Source of the DNA: an uncultured Cytophagaceae bacterium
GTDB lineage: Bacteria; Bacteroidota; Bacteroidia; Cytophagales; Spirosomataceae
Length of the DNA stretch: 64,000 nucleotides
Assembly: GCA_903907745.1 (NCBI GenBank)
Contig: CAIVPF010000087.1
Location: forward strand, 50,134-114,133
Reading direction: 5' to 3'
The position numbers were made by a program, and so were the translations under genes. The notes below the pieces were generated by a model that did not search any database, was not told where the DNA came from, and was given only the letters and a program-made list of their open reading frames with translations. Each line of letters opens with the position of its first letter. The first letter of the stretch is position 1. Below, piece after piece: positions 16,317-25,439 of the stretch.

Positions 16317-16406
16317 ACTTTATAGCATATTAAAATTTAAACCTCTTGTTAAAATGCAATTTTGTGATTTAGAATTTTGTTATGTAAAAATTAGATTTAA
16401 CAAAGA

Positions 16407-16436
16407 AAAAGGCTTACCCGAATGGGTAGGCCTTTT
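16407..16436 (-). terminator. Terminator of the ferredoxin gene
   Basis: A 13-bp stem, AAAAGGCTTACCC / GGGTAGGCCTTTT, with one T-G wobble and a 4-base loop, 25 bases beyond the ferredoxin stop on its strand. Confidence 0.85.
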
Positions 16437-16460
16437 CAATATGTAAGATGTAATTTGGTC

Positions 16461-16808
16461 TTATTCTGCGTGTAACCAAACTTTTTTTGCTTGCAATGTT
16501 TCCGTATCTTCTACATGATCAGGATCTGGAACGCAACAATCTACAGGACAAACGGCCGCGCATTGTGGTTCTTCATGAAAACCTGTACATTCTGTACATT
16601 TATCAGGAACAATATAATAAAATTCCTCAGACACGGGTTCCACTGGGGTTTTGGCGTCCATCGAACTTCCATCTTCTAATTCAACTTCTGTCAATGCGGT
16701 CCCTCCTGCCCATGTCCATTCTACGCCTCCCTCATAAATGGCTGTGTTTGGACATTCTGGTTCACATGCCCCACAGTTAATACATTCATCTGTAATGATA
16801 ATTGCCAT
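16461..16808 (-). CDS. 4Fe-4S dicluster ferredoxin
   Basis: A 115-residue ferredoxin beginning [15 protein letters not shown]; the start at 16808 gives the family-typical N-terminus, whereas the earlier ATG at 16880 would add 24 unrelated residues. Two clusters are visible: C-x2-C-x2-C-x3-CP ([12 protein letters not shown]) and C-x2-C-x8-C-x3-CP ([18 protein letters not shown]). This is the 2[4Fe-4S] Alvin/Fdx type with an acidic middle section. It carries low-potential electrons in the cytoplasm. It faces a LuxC-type acyl-CoA reductase across a short gap containing a 12-bp inverted repeat, a recurring pairing in Cytophagales by my recollection; the redox partner is not proven. Confidence 0.92.
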   Translation of the reverse strand: MAIIITDECINCGACEPECPNTAIYEGGVEWTWAGGTALTEVELEDGSSMDAKTPVEPVSEEFYYIVPDKCTECTGFHEEPQCAAVCPVDCCVPDPDHVEDTETLQAKKVWLHAE

Positions 16809-16844
16809 AAAATCTTTAAAAATTTTATGCAATTTACATACATA

Positions 16845-16883
16845 TTTTTGAATAGTATATAATTTATAAAGACTATTCAAAAA
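16845..16883. repeat. 12-bp inverted repeat in the ferredoxin/acyl-CoA reductase divergent gap
   Basis: TTTTTGAATAGT at 16845-16856 and its exact reverse complement ACTATTCAAAAA at 16872-16883, with a 15-base AT spacer. It is centred in the 122-base gap between the two divergent start codons, so it could be an operator for both. A plus-strand TATTTTTG (16843-16850) overlaps the left arm. Confidence 0.55.
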
Positions 16884-16930
16884 AAATCGACTCTTTGTCC
16901 GTACTTTTATTAGTCATTTCAGTCAATCAT

Positions 16931-17944
16931 ATGCAAAAAGCCCATTTTATTGCCTTAATTCAATTTTTGAAATCATATTTTAATGATTCATCCAACAAGG
17001 AGAAAATTGAATTATTTATAGAAAGAGCTAAAAATGAAAATGCATGGTTTTCGGATTACTTGATCCAACATGCCATGCAATCCATCGAGAATCAGTTTTT
17101 TGACCATGATAAATGGACGGATTTTTTTAAAATAAACGGGGAACCTAGCCCGAATGCTAAAATAGTTGGATTGGTTTTGGCAGGTAATTTACCGGCGGTT
17201 GGCTTACATGATATTTTAATGACTTTAGCGAGTGGTAACGAGGCATGGATTAAGCCTAGCTCTCAGGATAAAGCGCTCATCGAATTATATGTAACGTCAG
17301 TAAAGGAATTTGATTCCTCTATCCCCATTAAAATGGTAGATCGTTTACAAGGAATTCAAGCGGTGATTGCCACAGGTAGCGATTTTTCAGGTGGCTATTT
17401 TGCGCATTATTTTGCACAAATGCCTCATATCATCCGTAAAAACAGAAGTTCCATGGCCATTTTGAACGGCCAGGAAAGAGACTCAGATTTTATAGGCTTA
17501 GCCCGTGATATCTTTACTTATTATGGATTAGGTTGTCGTAATGTTTCAACTCTGGCCGTACCTAAGAATTATGATTTAGTGCCTTTATTTGATGTGTTAA
17601 CCAAGGAAACCTGGGTACTAGATCATTCGAAATATTCAAATAATTTTCAATATCACCGTACTTTATTCTTATTAAATCAAATTCCTCATTACGATTTAGG
17701 AAATTTGTTGGTCACAGAAAATGAGGCCCTTGTGTCTCCCGTGGGTGTTTTATATATTCACCGGTATGAGCAACCAGCTGATTTATCGGCTTGGATAAAA
17801 CTTCATGAAGATAAAATTCAATGTAAGGTGAGTCTTTCTAAGGACATTCAGGAGGGAATTGCTTTTGGCATGAGTCAGGAACCTGGATTAGCTGATTTTG
17901 CAGATGGGATTAATACCTATGATTTTTTAATCAACCTATCATAA
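16931..17944 (+). CDS. Acyl-CoA reductase, LuxC family
   Basis: A 337-residue member of the LuxC family (aldehyde-dehydrogenase fold) that reduces acyl-CoA or acyl-ACP to the fatty aldehyde with NADPH. The start at ATG 16931 is preferred; the earlier in-frame codon at 16895 adds a poorly conserved leader. Markers: LVLAGNLPAVGLHDIL with EAWIKPSS (cofactor site, about 90-125) and the candidate catalytic cysteine in YYGLGCRNVSTL (about 203). It is shorter than Vibrio LuxC (about 480) but normal for the Bacteroidota version. No luciferase genes are present; a role in aldehyde, lipid or pigment tailoring is likely. It converges on the PAP2 gene with a 28-base overlap. Confidence 0.82.
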   Translation: MQKAHFIALIQFLKSYFNDSSNKEKIELFIERAKNENAWFSDYLIQHAMQSIENQFFDHDKWTDFFKINGEPSPNAKIVGLVLAGNLPAVGLHDILMTLASGNEAWIKPSSQDKALIELYVTSVKEFDSSIPIKMVDRLQGIQAVIATGSDFSGGYFAHYFAQMPHIIRKNRSSMAILNGQERDSDFIGLARDIFTYYGLGCRNVSTLAVPKNYDLVPLFDVLTKETWVLDHSKYSNNFQYHRTLFLLNQIPHYDLGNLLVTENEALVSPVGVLYIHRYEQPADLSAWIKLHEDKIQCKVSLSKDIQEGIAFGMSQEPGLADFADGINTYDFLINLS

Positions 17945-18465
17945 AGTACTCGTTTTAATACGAGTGATGACATGATTCCGATTAGCGCTCCGACAAATAC
18001 GTCGATGGGATAATGGGCCCCCAAATAAATGCGACTATATGAAATACAACAGGCCCAACTAAACAGGATTGCTCCCGCCCACTTATTTTTGGTGATTAAA
18101 TATATAGCGATGGCCAATCCAAAGGAATTGGCTGCATGCGAGGAACAAAAGCCGTACATACCGCCACAACCATCAGGTAAATGTATCCACGATTGAAAAG
18201 CATCCACATGGCAGGGCCGAAGGCGTTTGAATAAGGGCTTTAGCACGGATGAGCTTACTTGATCCGCTAAAAGGATGGTGCTAAGCAAAAATAAAATAGA
18301 TTTCCAAACCTCTTTTTTGTATTGATCGTAAAGTTTTTTGATGATGAATAGATACAATGGGATCCAAATGAATTTATTCGATAACAAAATCATGACCAAA
18401 TCTAATTGATCCATATGATTCGTATTGATTATTCGAAATAATGTGGAATCCCAGGTTGGAAACAT
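17917..18465 (-). CDS. PAP2-family membrane phosphatase
   Basis: A 182-residue integral membrane lipid phosphatase. The three PAP2 signature motifs are present: KPLFKRLRP (KX6RP) near 75, CSSHAANSFG (PSGH-like) near 108, and SRIYLGAHYPIDV (SRX5HX3D) near 146, each next to a hydrophobic helix. Expected substrates are undecaprenyl diphosphate, phosphatidic acid or phosphatidylglycerophosphate; the sequence does not discriminate. It starts 3 bases after trpS and overlaps the end of the acyl-CoA reductase gene by 28 bases in convergent orientation. Confidence 0.9.
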   Translation of the reverse strand: MFPTWDSTLFRIINTNHMDQLDLVMILLSNKFIWIPLYLFIIKKLYDQYKKEVWKSILFLLSTILLADQVSSSVLKPLFKRLRPCHVDAFQSWIHLPDGCGGMYGFCSSHAANSFGLAIAIYLITKNKWAGAILFSWACCISYSRIYLGAHYPIDVFVGALIGIMSSLVLKRVLYDRLIKKS

Positions 18466-18468
18466 CGT

Positions 18469-19440
18469 TTAAAATTTAAATACGTCCCGAATGCGCGCAA
18501 TGGTCTTTTCGGCTATCGGTTTCACTTTCTCTTCGCCGATGGCTAATTTCTCCTCTATGATTTTTGGATTAGCCTGATAATAATCGAATTTCTCACGGGC
18601 TTCCTTGAAATATTGGATTAATGCGTCAAATAAGTCTTGTTTAGCATGTCCATAGCCATATCCACCCGCTAAATAACGGTTTCGCATTTCTTGTGTTTGT
18701 GTGGGAGTGGCGACCAATTGGTATAATTTAAACGTAATATCCTCCTCAGGATTTTTAGGTTCCTCCAGGGCTGTGGTGTCTGTTACGATTTTCTTAATTT
18801 GTTTCAATAAGTCCTTTTCAGGCAAAAAGATATCGATGTAATTATTGAGCGATTTGCTCATTTTTTGGCCATCAATGCCTGGAATGGTCATCACATCTTC
18901 ATTGATTTGTGCTTTTGGCAAAACAAAAATTTCTTTATTCGTTAGATTATTGACCGAATTTGCAATATCTCGAGTCATTTCAATATGCTGACGCTGGTCC
19001 TTCCCTACTGGAATAATTTCCGCATCATATAAAAGTATATCCGCGGCTTGTAAAACGGGATAGGTGAATAAGCCTGCATTAACATCCGCTAATTTGCTTG
19101 ATTTATCTTTAAAGCTATGCGCATTTGCTAACATCGGAAAGGGCGTAAAGCAATTCAAATACCACATTAATTCTGTGTGGTAGGGAGCAAGTTTCGATTG
19201 CCGATAAAAGAAATTTCTGTCCGTATCAAAGTCGAACGCTAACCAAGCTGCTGCAATGGCCAAGGTATTCGATCGAATCGCATCTCCATCTTTTAAACTC
19301 GTGAGCGTGTGTAAATCGGCTATAAATAAAAACGATTCATTTTCTGGTTTTCTGGATAAAGAAACAGCCGGCATGATGGCTCCTAAAATATTTCCGAGAT
19401 GAGGTTTGCCCGAAGCTTGAATGCCAGTTAATATGCGCAT
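18469..19440 (-). CDS. trpS: Tryptophanyl-tRNA synthetase
   Basis: A 323-residue class Ic synthetase charging tRNA-Trp. The HIGH-like motif appears as GKPHLGN (residues 11-17, ATP binding), the KMSKS loop as QKMSKSLNN (about 195), with YPVLQAADILLYDA and VGKDQRQHIEMTRDIA (tryptophan and dimer site) between. Length is normal for bacteria. The PAP2 gene follows 3 bases later. Confidence 0.96.
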   Translation of the reverse strand: MRILTGIQASGKPHLGNILGAIMPAVSLSRKPENESFLFIADLHTLTSLKDGDAIRSNTLAIAAAWLAFDFDTDRNFFYRQSKLAPYHTELMWYLNCFTPFPMLANAHSFKDKSSKLADVNAGLFTYPVLQAADILLYDAEIIPVGKDQRQHIEMTRDIANSVNNLTNKEIFVLPKAQINEDVMTIPGIDGQKMSKSLNNYIDIFLPEKDLLKQIKKIVTDTTALEEPKNPEEDITFKLYQLVATPTQTQEMRNRYLAGGYGYGHAKQDLFDALIQYFKEAREKFDYYQANPKIIEEKLAIGEEKVKPIAEKTIARIRDVFKF

Positions 19441-19511
19441 AATTCGATTTAATTTTTACAAAAATCATTAAAATCGAGCATATCTCCCAATAAAATTGTT
19501 AATTTCGTTTT

Positions 19512-20192
19512 ATGTCAATTTCCCCCCATCTCCTCCCTTTTTTAGCTGAATTGAAACTAAACAATTCCCGAGAATGGTTTGCTAGTAAGAAGGGTTTATA
19601 CGATGTAGAAAAGGCAAATTTCGATTTGTTTATTGGCGAATTAATCCAAGGATTTGCCGATTTTGAAAATATGGATGGGGTAAAAATCAAGGATTGTTCC
19701 TACCGAATTTACCGAGATGTGCGATTTTCCAAAAACAAAGAGCCCTACAAAACATGGTTGTCGGCCAGCTTTTCAGAGGGTGGTCGCAAGTCAGGTTTCA
19801 TGGATTATTATCTCCATATAGAACCGGGAGGGAAGAGTTTTTTAGGAGGTGGAATGTATGACGCGACTTCAGACCAATTAGCGCATTTTCGACAGGAAAT
19901 TGATTACAATGCAAAGGCTTTTTTGGGTATTGTTGAGTCTCCCCTTTTCCTTCAAACCTTTGGTGCGCCCGAAGGACAATCTTTAAAAAAGATCCCGAAA
20001 GGATTTCCAGCGGATCATCCGGAAGCGGAATGGCTGAAACGAAAACAATTATTTTATTGGAAGCATTTTACGGATGAGGAGCTTGTGAAATCTGATTTTA
20101 CCGAACAGCTTCTACAGACTGCCAAGGTTTTAAAACCTTTTTTAGATTTTTTGAATGCTACATTTTTTGAAAAAGAACCCTTTCTAAAGTAA
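19512..20192 (+). CDS. DUF2461 family protein
   Basis: A 226-residue soluble protein of the DUF2461 (TIGR02453) family. Diagnostic stretches are LKLNNSREWFASKKGLYD near the N-terminus, RIYRDVRFSKNKEPYKT near 65-82, GFMDYYLHIEPGGKSFLGGG near 95-115 and KGFPADHPEAEWLKRKQ near 165. It is widespread in Bacteroidota and has no established function. No signal peptide. It ends 10 bases before dnaE, so the two are probably co-transcribed; a TAATTTCG box (one mismatch) just before the start may be the promoter. Confidence 0.88.
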   Translation: MSISPHLLPFLAELKLNNSREWFASKKGLYDVEKANFDLFIGELIQGFADFENMDGVKIKDCSYRIYRDVRFSKNKEPYKTWLSASFSEGGRKSGFMDYYLHIEPGGKSFLGGGMYDATSDQLAHFRQEIDYNAKAFLGIVESPLFLQTFGAPEGQSLKKIPKGFPADHPEAEWLKRKQLFYWKHFTDEELVKSDFTEQLLQTAKVLKPFLDFLNATFFEKEPFLK

Positions 20193-20202
20193 TTCTAATT
20201 AT

Positions 20203-23200
20203 ATGCAATTTTCGCATTTGCACAACCATTCTCAGTTTTCTTTGCTCGACGGTGCTTCGAAAATTTCATCCATGTTTAAAAAGGCCAAAGCCGATAATAT
20301 GCCTGCCGTGGCCATAACAGACCATGGAAATATGTTTGGGGCATTTCAGTTTGTGGCGGAAGCGGGAAAACATGGGGTTAAACCGATTGTCGGTTGTGAA
20401 TTTTATCTCGTAACAGATCGGCATAAACAAGCATTTACAAAGGAACAAAAGGATAAACGCTATCACCAATTATTTTTGGCTAAAAATCCGGAGGGGTATC
20501 AAAATTTGGTCAAATTATGTTCCTTGGGATTCATGGAAGGAATGTATTCGAAGTACCCCCGGATCGACAAGGAATTAGTTTTAAAATACCACAAGGGATT
20601 AATTGCGACGACGTGCTGTTTAGGTGCCTCGGTTCCCCAAGCCATTTTGCGTTTGGGCGAAGATGAGGCTGAAAAGGAATTTAAGTGGTGGTTGGACTTG
20701 TTTGGCGAAGATTATTATGTGGAGGTACAGAATCATCATATTCCGGACCAACAAACAGTCAATGAGGTCCTACTGCGCTTTGCTAAAAAATACAATGTTA
20801 AAGTTATCGCCTCCAATGACAGCCATTATTTGGATCAAAAAGATGCGAATGCTCACGATATTTTATTGTGTATCAATACGGGTGAGAAACAAGCGACCCC
20901 AACCTATAAAGATATTGAAGGGGATTCTGACATGAAGGGTCGGCGATTCGCTTTTTATAATGACCAATTTTATTTTAAGACGACGGAGGAAATGACCCAA
21001 TTGTGGGCACATATTCCCGAGGCGATTGACAATACCAATGAAATTGTGGGCAAGGTAGAAACCTTGAAATTGACCAAGGATGTTTTATTGCCCAATTTTC
21101 AAATTCCAACTAATTTTCAATCCCAAGATGATTTTCTTGAACATTTAACGATGGAAGGCGCTAAAAAGCGCTATCGGGATATAGATGCGGTTGTAGAGGA
21201 ACGGATCCGTTTTGAATTATATACGATCAAAACAATGGGTTTTGCTGGGTACTTTTTGATTGTGGCGGATTTCATTAATGCGGGAAAAGAATTAGGCGTA
21301 TATGTAGGACCTGGGCGTGGTTCGGCGGCGGGTTCGGTGGTGGCTTATTGTTTGGGCATTACGAATATTGATCCGATTAAGTATAATTTGCTATTTGAGC
21401 GTTTTTTAAATCCTGATCGGAAGTCCCTGCCCGATATTGATACGGATTTTGATGATGAAGGTCGTCAAAAGGTGATTGATTATGTGGTGGAAAAATATGG
21501 TCGAAATCAGGTGGCTCATATTGCTACTTATGGAACAATGGCCGCTAAAATGTCCATTAAAGATGTGGCGCGCGTCTTGGATTTACCTCTTTCGGAATCG
21601 AATGCTTTAGCCAAATTAGTACCTGATAAACCTAAAATTACGCTTGAGCGGATATTTAATGCGTCCCTTTCTGGGGATAATAGTCTTTCGGATAAAGAAG
21701 GATTAAATCCGGAGGAACTAGAACAGGTCAAACAATTACGTAAAATCAAAGAAGCGGGAGGATTGCCGGGGACGGTGATTGAAAATGCGATGGTTTTGGA
21801 GGGTTCGGTGCGTGGAACAGGAATACATGCGGCGGGGATTATTATTGCGCCGAGTGATTTGACGGATATTTTACCTGTCGCCTCTTCGAAAGATGTGAGT
21901 TTATTAATTACACAATATGATGGTTCGGTGATCGAAAATGCAGGTGTGATAAAAATGGACTTTTTGGGCTTAAAAACTTTGTCTATTTTAAAAGAGGCGA
22001 TTCGCTTGATTAAGCAAAATCACGGAGTTACGATTGATTTGGATGAAATGCCCTTGGATGATCCGTTGACCTATGCCTTATACCAACGAGCAGAAACAAA
22101 TGGAACCTTCCAATTTGAATCTCCGGGTATGCAAAAGCACTTGAAGGATTTGAAGCCCGATCAATTTTCCGATTTGATCGCGATGAATGCTTTATTCCGA
22201 CCGGGTCCGATGGTCTATATTCCGAATTACATTGCGCGTAAGCATGGTCGGGAAAATATCGAATATGACCTTCCTGTCATGGAGGAATATTTGAGTGATA
22301 CCTATGGGATTACGGTCTATCAGGAACAGGTAATGCTTTTATCTCAAAAAATAGCCAATTTCACGAAGGGTGACGCGGATGTACTTCGCAAAGCCATGGG
22401 GAAGAAAGATAAGCCGACTATCGATAAAATGAAGGGTAAATTCATGGAAGGTGGACAGGCGAATCAGCATCCCTCCGACCGCTTGGAAAAGATATGGACC
22501 GACTGGGAAGCCTTTGCTCAATATGCCTTTAATAAATCGCATAGTACCTGTTATGGCTTAGTCGCGTATCAAACGGGCTATTTAAAAGCTAATTACCCGG
22601 CAGAATTTATGGCGGCGGTGCTTTCGAATTCCTTAGGGAACATAGAAAAAATCACCTTCTTTATGGATGAGTGTAAGCGAATGGGGATTCCTTTATTGGT
22701 TCCGGATGTCAATGAATCTTCACGGTCATTTGCTGTGAATAAAAAAGGCCAAATTCGTTTTGGAATGGGGGCGATTAAGGGAGTGGGTGAAGCGGCGGTG
22801 GATGCGATTGTCGAAGAAAGGATGAGAAATGGGGAATATAAGGACATATTTGATTTTGTTTCGCGGATTAATGTCCGTCAGGTAAATAAACGGAGTTTAG
22901 AATCTTTGGCTTTTGCGGGAGCATTTGATTGTTTTGCGGAGGTTAAGCGTTCACAATATTTTGCTTTGGATGGAGATGGGACAAGTTTTATTGATAAAAT
23001 CGTGCGTTATGCATCCAAAATGGCTGAATTAAAGGCTGCGGCGACGCAATCTTTATTTGGCGAGTTGGGAGCAGGAACGGGGAATGACATCAGTCAGCCG
23101 AAAATTCCTACGGGGGAAGCCTGGTCAGCCATGGAGCAATTGAAAAATGAAAAAGAGGTTGTAGGTGTGTATATTTCAGGACATCCATTAGATGATTATC

Positions 23201-23766
23201 AAACCGAGATGTCGAGTTTTTGTAATTCGAATACGGGTTTATTGGATTCTAAACCTAATGCTGTTCAAACCTTTGCGGGGATTGTGACGAAAATGAATGT
23301 CCGGACTTCGGCGAATGGGAATCAATTTATGATTTTTACGTTGGAGGATTATGCGGGTAATTATGAATTTGCATTGTTTTCAAAGGATTACATTGAGTTT
23401 GAGCGATATATCGCGATGGATCGCTTATTGTTTATTCAGGGCGCTTATCAATTGAAAAATCGGCACATGGATCAAATGGTATTTAAGATTCAATCGATTT
23501 CCTTGTTAACTGAAATTTTGGAGGATCGGGCAAAGGAATTAAAGGTACGTTTCGATTTACATCATTTAAATCCTGTGCTGATGGATGCATTGCAGGAAAC
23601 GTTGGAGCGGTTTAAAGGGGATAAAAAGTTGACTATTGAGGTTTTTGATGAATCAGAAAAGCTTCAAATGGATTTTTTATCGCGCAAAATGCAGGTTCGT
23701 ATAGGGAAACCGTTGGTAAGAGAATTGAGTCAGATGGAGCATGTGACATTTAAATTGATTTGCTAA
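20203..23766 (+). CDS. dnaE: DNA polymerase III subunit alpha
   Basis: A 1187-residue replicative polymerase of the DnaE1 type. The PHP domain opens with HLHNHSQFSLLDGASKI. The palm has PGRGSAAGSVVAYCLGI (about 365) and the catalytic aspartates PDIDTDFDDEGR (about 405), followed by the fingers and tau-binding regions, a helix-hairpin-helix area around 830-880 and an OB-fold near 1000-1080 (TFAGIVTKMNVRTS). Proofreading is expected from a separate DnaQ. Length matches E. coli DnaE (1160). It follows the DUF2461 gene by 10 bases. Confidence 0.97.
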   Translation: MQFSHLHNHSQFSLLDGASKISSMFKKAKADNMPAVAITDHGNMFGAFQFVAEAGKHGVKPIVGCEFYLVTDRHKQAFTKEQKDKRYHQLFLAKNPEGYQNLVKLCSLGFMEGMYSKYPRIDKELVLKYHKGLIATTCCLGASVPQAILRLGEDEAEKEFKWWLDLFGEDYYVEVQNHHIPDQQTVNEVLLRFAKKYNVKVIASNDSHYLDQKDANAHDILLCINTGEKQATPTYKDIEGDSDMKGRRFAFYNDQFYFKTTEEMTQLWAHIPEAIDNTNEIVGKVETLKLTKDVLLPNFQIPTNFQSQDDFLEHLTMEGAKKRYRDIDAVVEERIRFELYTIKTMGFAGYFLIVADFINAGKELGVYVGPGRGSAAGSVVAYCLGITNIDPIKYNLLFERFLNPDRKSLPDIDTDFDDEGRQKVIDYVVEKYGRNQVAHIATYGTMAAKMSIKDVARVLDLPLSESNALAKLVPDKPKITLERIFNASLSGDNSLSDKEGLNPEELEQVKQLRKIKEAGGLPGTVIENAMVLEGSVRGTGIHAAGIIIAPSDLTDILPVASSKDVSLLITQYDGSVIENAGVIKMDFLGLKTLSILKEAIRLIKQNHGVTIDLDEMPLDDPLTYALYQRAETNGTFQFESPGMQKHLKDLKPDQFSDLIAMNALFRPGPMVYIPNYIARKHGRENIEYDLPVMEEYLSDTYGITVYQEQVMLLSQKIANFTKGDADVLRKAMGKKDKPTIDKMKGKFMEGGQANQHPSDRLEKIWTDWEAFAQYAFNKSHSTCYGLVAYQTGYLKANYPAEFMAAVLSNSLGNIEKITFFMDECKRMGIPLLVPDVNESSRSFAVNKKGQIRFGMGAIKGVGEAAVDAIVEERMRNGEYKDIFDFVSRINVRQVNKRSLESLAFAGAFDCFAEVKRSQYFALDGDGTSFIDKIVRYASKMAELKAAATQSLFGELGAGTGNDISQPKIPTGEAWSAMEQLKNEKEVVGVYISGHPLDDYQTEMSSFCNSNTGLLDSKPNAVQTFAGIVTKMNVRTSANGNQFMIFTLEDYAGNYEFALFSKDYIEFERYIAMDRLLFIQGAYQLKNRHMDQMVFKIQSISLLTEILEDRAKELKVRFDLHHLNPVLMDALQETLERFKGDKKLTIEVFDESEKLQMDFLSRKMQVRIGKPLVRELSQMEHVTFKLIC

Positions 23767-23806
23767 TTTTTTTTAAAAGGAACTTATAGTTCTTCAGTTT
23801 TTGTTA

Positions 23807-23814
23807 TAATTTTG
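23807..23814 (+). promoter_or_regulatory. -7 box for trxA
   Basis: TAATTTTG, a perfect TAnnTTTG, 24 bases before the trxA ATG. No clear -33 TTG at the expected position. Confidence 0.5.
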
Positions 23815-23837
23815 AATGATAAATAATATAAAACAAA

Positions 23838-24161
23838 ATGGGAAAATATGTAGAGGCTACGGATGCTAATTTTCAAGAGTTAATTGGCACCGATACACCA
23901 GTTTTAGTTGATTTTTGGGCAGAATGGTGTGGACCATGTAAAATGATTGGGCCGATTGTGGAAGAATTAGCTGGGGAGGTAGAAGGTCAGGCGATTGTTG
24001 CCAAAATGAATGTGGATTTAAATTCAGCGGTACCTGCTTCGTTGGGGATTCGTTCGATACCTACCTTGATGGTATTCAAGAATGGTGAAATGAAAGAGCG
24101 TTTAGTGGGAGGAAATATTCCAAAATCTGTTTTAGCTGAAACGTTGTTAAAGCACGCTTAA
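23838..24161 (+). CDS. trxA: Thioredoxin
   Basis: A 107-residue classical thioredoxin with active site WAEWCGPCKM (about 28-37), cis-proline in IRSIPTLMVFKNG (about 73-85) and no signal peptide. It is the general cytoplasmic disulfide reductant (for ribonucleotide reductase, PAPS reductase and methionine sulfoxide reductases). It has its own promoter after dnaE and ends one base before a convergent gene, without a visible hairpin terminator. Confidence 0.97.
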   Translation: MGKYVEATDANFQELIGTDTPVLVDFWAEWCGPCKMIGPIVEELAGEVEGQAIVAKMNVDLNSAVPASLGIRSIPTLMVFKNGEMKERLVGGNIPKSVLAETLLKHA

Positions 24162-24162
24162 T

Positions 24163-25362
24163 TTAATTATTGAGATTTTGAATGTCGTTCATGGCCTGTA
24201 GCAAAATGCTGCAGGCTTTTTTAATTTCTTCTACAGAGATGGTTAAAGGAGGTGCGATACGTAGGGCATTATCACAAAACAAGAACCAGTCGGTGATTAG
24301 GCCTCTTTTGATACAAAGATCAATGACCGATTTGACGGTTTTGAAATCCTTCATTTCGAGGGCAAACATGAAGCCAATGCCCCTTAATTCGATGATCAAG
24401 GGATGCTTTAACAAGGATTTAAATAAGGCTGATTTTTCAGGAATTTGATCTAATAATTGATTTTCTTGGATAAACTTTAAGGTAGCTAAACTAGCGGCGC
24501 AACTGACAGGATGTCCACCAAAAGTTGTAATATGCCCTAATACAGGTTGGAAACTTAGGGTTTTCATGATTTCTTCGCTGGCAATGAATGCGCCAATGGG
24601 CATCCCCCCTCCCATGCCTTTGGCGCTTAACAGAATATCTGGAAAAATCCCCATCGCCTCATAGGCCCAAAATGTGCCTGTTCGACCGAAGCCGGTTTGG
24701 ATCTCATCGATGATTAAAAGGCAAGCTGTTTCATCGCATTTTTTACGTAGTGCTTGGAAATAGTTTTTATGGGCTTGCTGGACACCTGCTTCACCTCCGA
24801 CGATTTCGATAAAAATAGCGGCAACATCTTTTGTAATGTATTGAAGGTCATCGAAGTTGCCATGCCGTATGAAGCGCACATCGGGCAATAAGGGTCTGAA
24901 ACTATTTTTAAAATTTTCGTCACCGGCTAAAGAAAGGGCACCTTGGCTTGCACCATGGTAGGCATTTTTACAGGAGATGAATGCTCGACGACCTGTAAAG
25001 CGTTTCGCTAATTTCATGGCTCCTTCGACGGCCTCGGTTCCTGAATTGGTAAAATATACTTGGTTTAATTTGGATGATTTTGTGGATTGAATGAGGGCTT
25101 GGGCTAATTGTACTTGGGGGCTTTGGATGTATTCACCATAAACCATTAGGTGCATGTATTGATCTAATTGCTGTTTAATGGCCTCTAGGACCTTCGGGTT
25201 TCGGTGTCCTACATTAGAAACGGCAATGCCTGAAATTAAATCGATGTAGGAATTTCCATGTACATCATACATATATATGCCCTCAGCTTTGGTGATTTCA
25301 AGGCCTAAAGGGGCATCGGATGTTTGGGCGATGTGTTTTTGAAATAATTGGCGTTCAGTCAT
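24163..25362 (-). CDS. Class III PLP aminotransferase (ArgD/acetylornithine-type)
   Basis: An approximately 400-residue fold-type I aminotransferase. Pyridoxal-phosphate features: NSGTEAVEGAMKLAKR (about 105), LLIIDEIQTGFGRTG (aspartate binding the pyridine nitrogen, about 215), the Schiff-base lysine in LLSAKGMGGGMPIGAF (about 247) and THFGGHP-like TTFGGHPVSC (about 280). The family covers acetylornithine, ornithine, GABA and lysine aminotransferases; the substrate cannot be fixed here. The start MTERQLF at 25362 is preferred over ATGs at 25368 and 25386 on family pattern. No arginine genes adjoin it. It is divergent from the DUF5686 gene. Confidence 0.88.
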   Translation of the reverse strand: MTERQLFQKHIAQTSDAPLGLEITKAEGIYMYDVHGNSYIDLISGIAVSNVGHRNPKVLEAIKQQLDQYMHLMVYGEYIQSPQVQLAQALIQSTKSSKLNQVYFTNSGTEAVEGAMKLAKRFTGRRAFISCKNAYHGASQGALSLAGDENFKNSFRPLLPDVRFIRHGNFDDLQYITKDVAAIFIEIVGGEAGVQQAHKNYFQALRKKCDETACLLIIDEIQTGFGRTGTFWAYEAMGIFPDILLSAKGMGGGMPIGAFIASEEIMKTLSFQPVLGHITTFGGHPVSCAASLATLKFIQENQLLDQIPEKSALFKSLLKHPLIIELRGIGFMFALEMKDFKTVKSVIDLCIKRGLITDWFLFCDNALRIAPPLTISVEEIKKACSILLQAMNDIQNLNN

Positions 25363-25428
25363 TCCCATATGTTTGTAAAAATACAAAACCGTTCATCAAA
25401 TTATCAGTTTACTTATATTTTTCCTGAT

Positions 25429-25436
25429 TAAATTTG
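25429..25436 (+). promoter_or_regulatory. -7 box abutting the DUF5686 start
   Basis: TAAATTTG, a perfect TAnnTTTG ending 3 bases before the ATG at 25440. With the usual offset, transcription would start on or next to that ATG, giving a leaderless message. Confidence 0.5.
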
Positions 25437-25439
25437 TGC

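Larger units (their letters stand above)
16145..16406. other. AT-rich regulatory gap upstream of the porin-amt operon
   Basis: No open frame of note. It contains a porin promoter, two copies of the element shared with the GSII upstream region (16235-16265 and 16287-16316), and a third, weaker AAACCT at 16339. The three AAACCT starts are spaced exactly 52 bases apart. The rest is featureless A/T-rich sequence, ending at the ferredoxin terminator. Confidence 0.6.
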
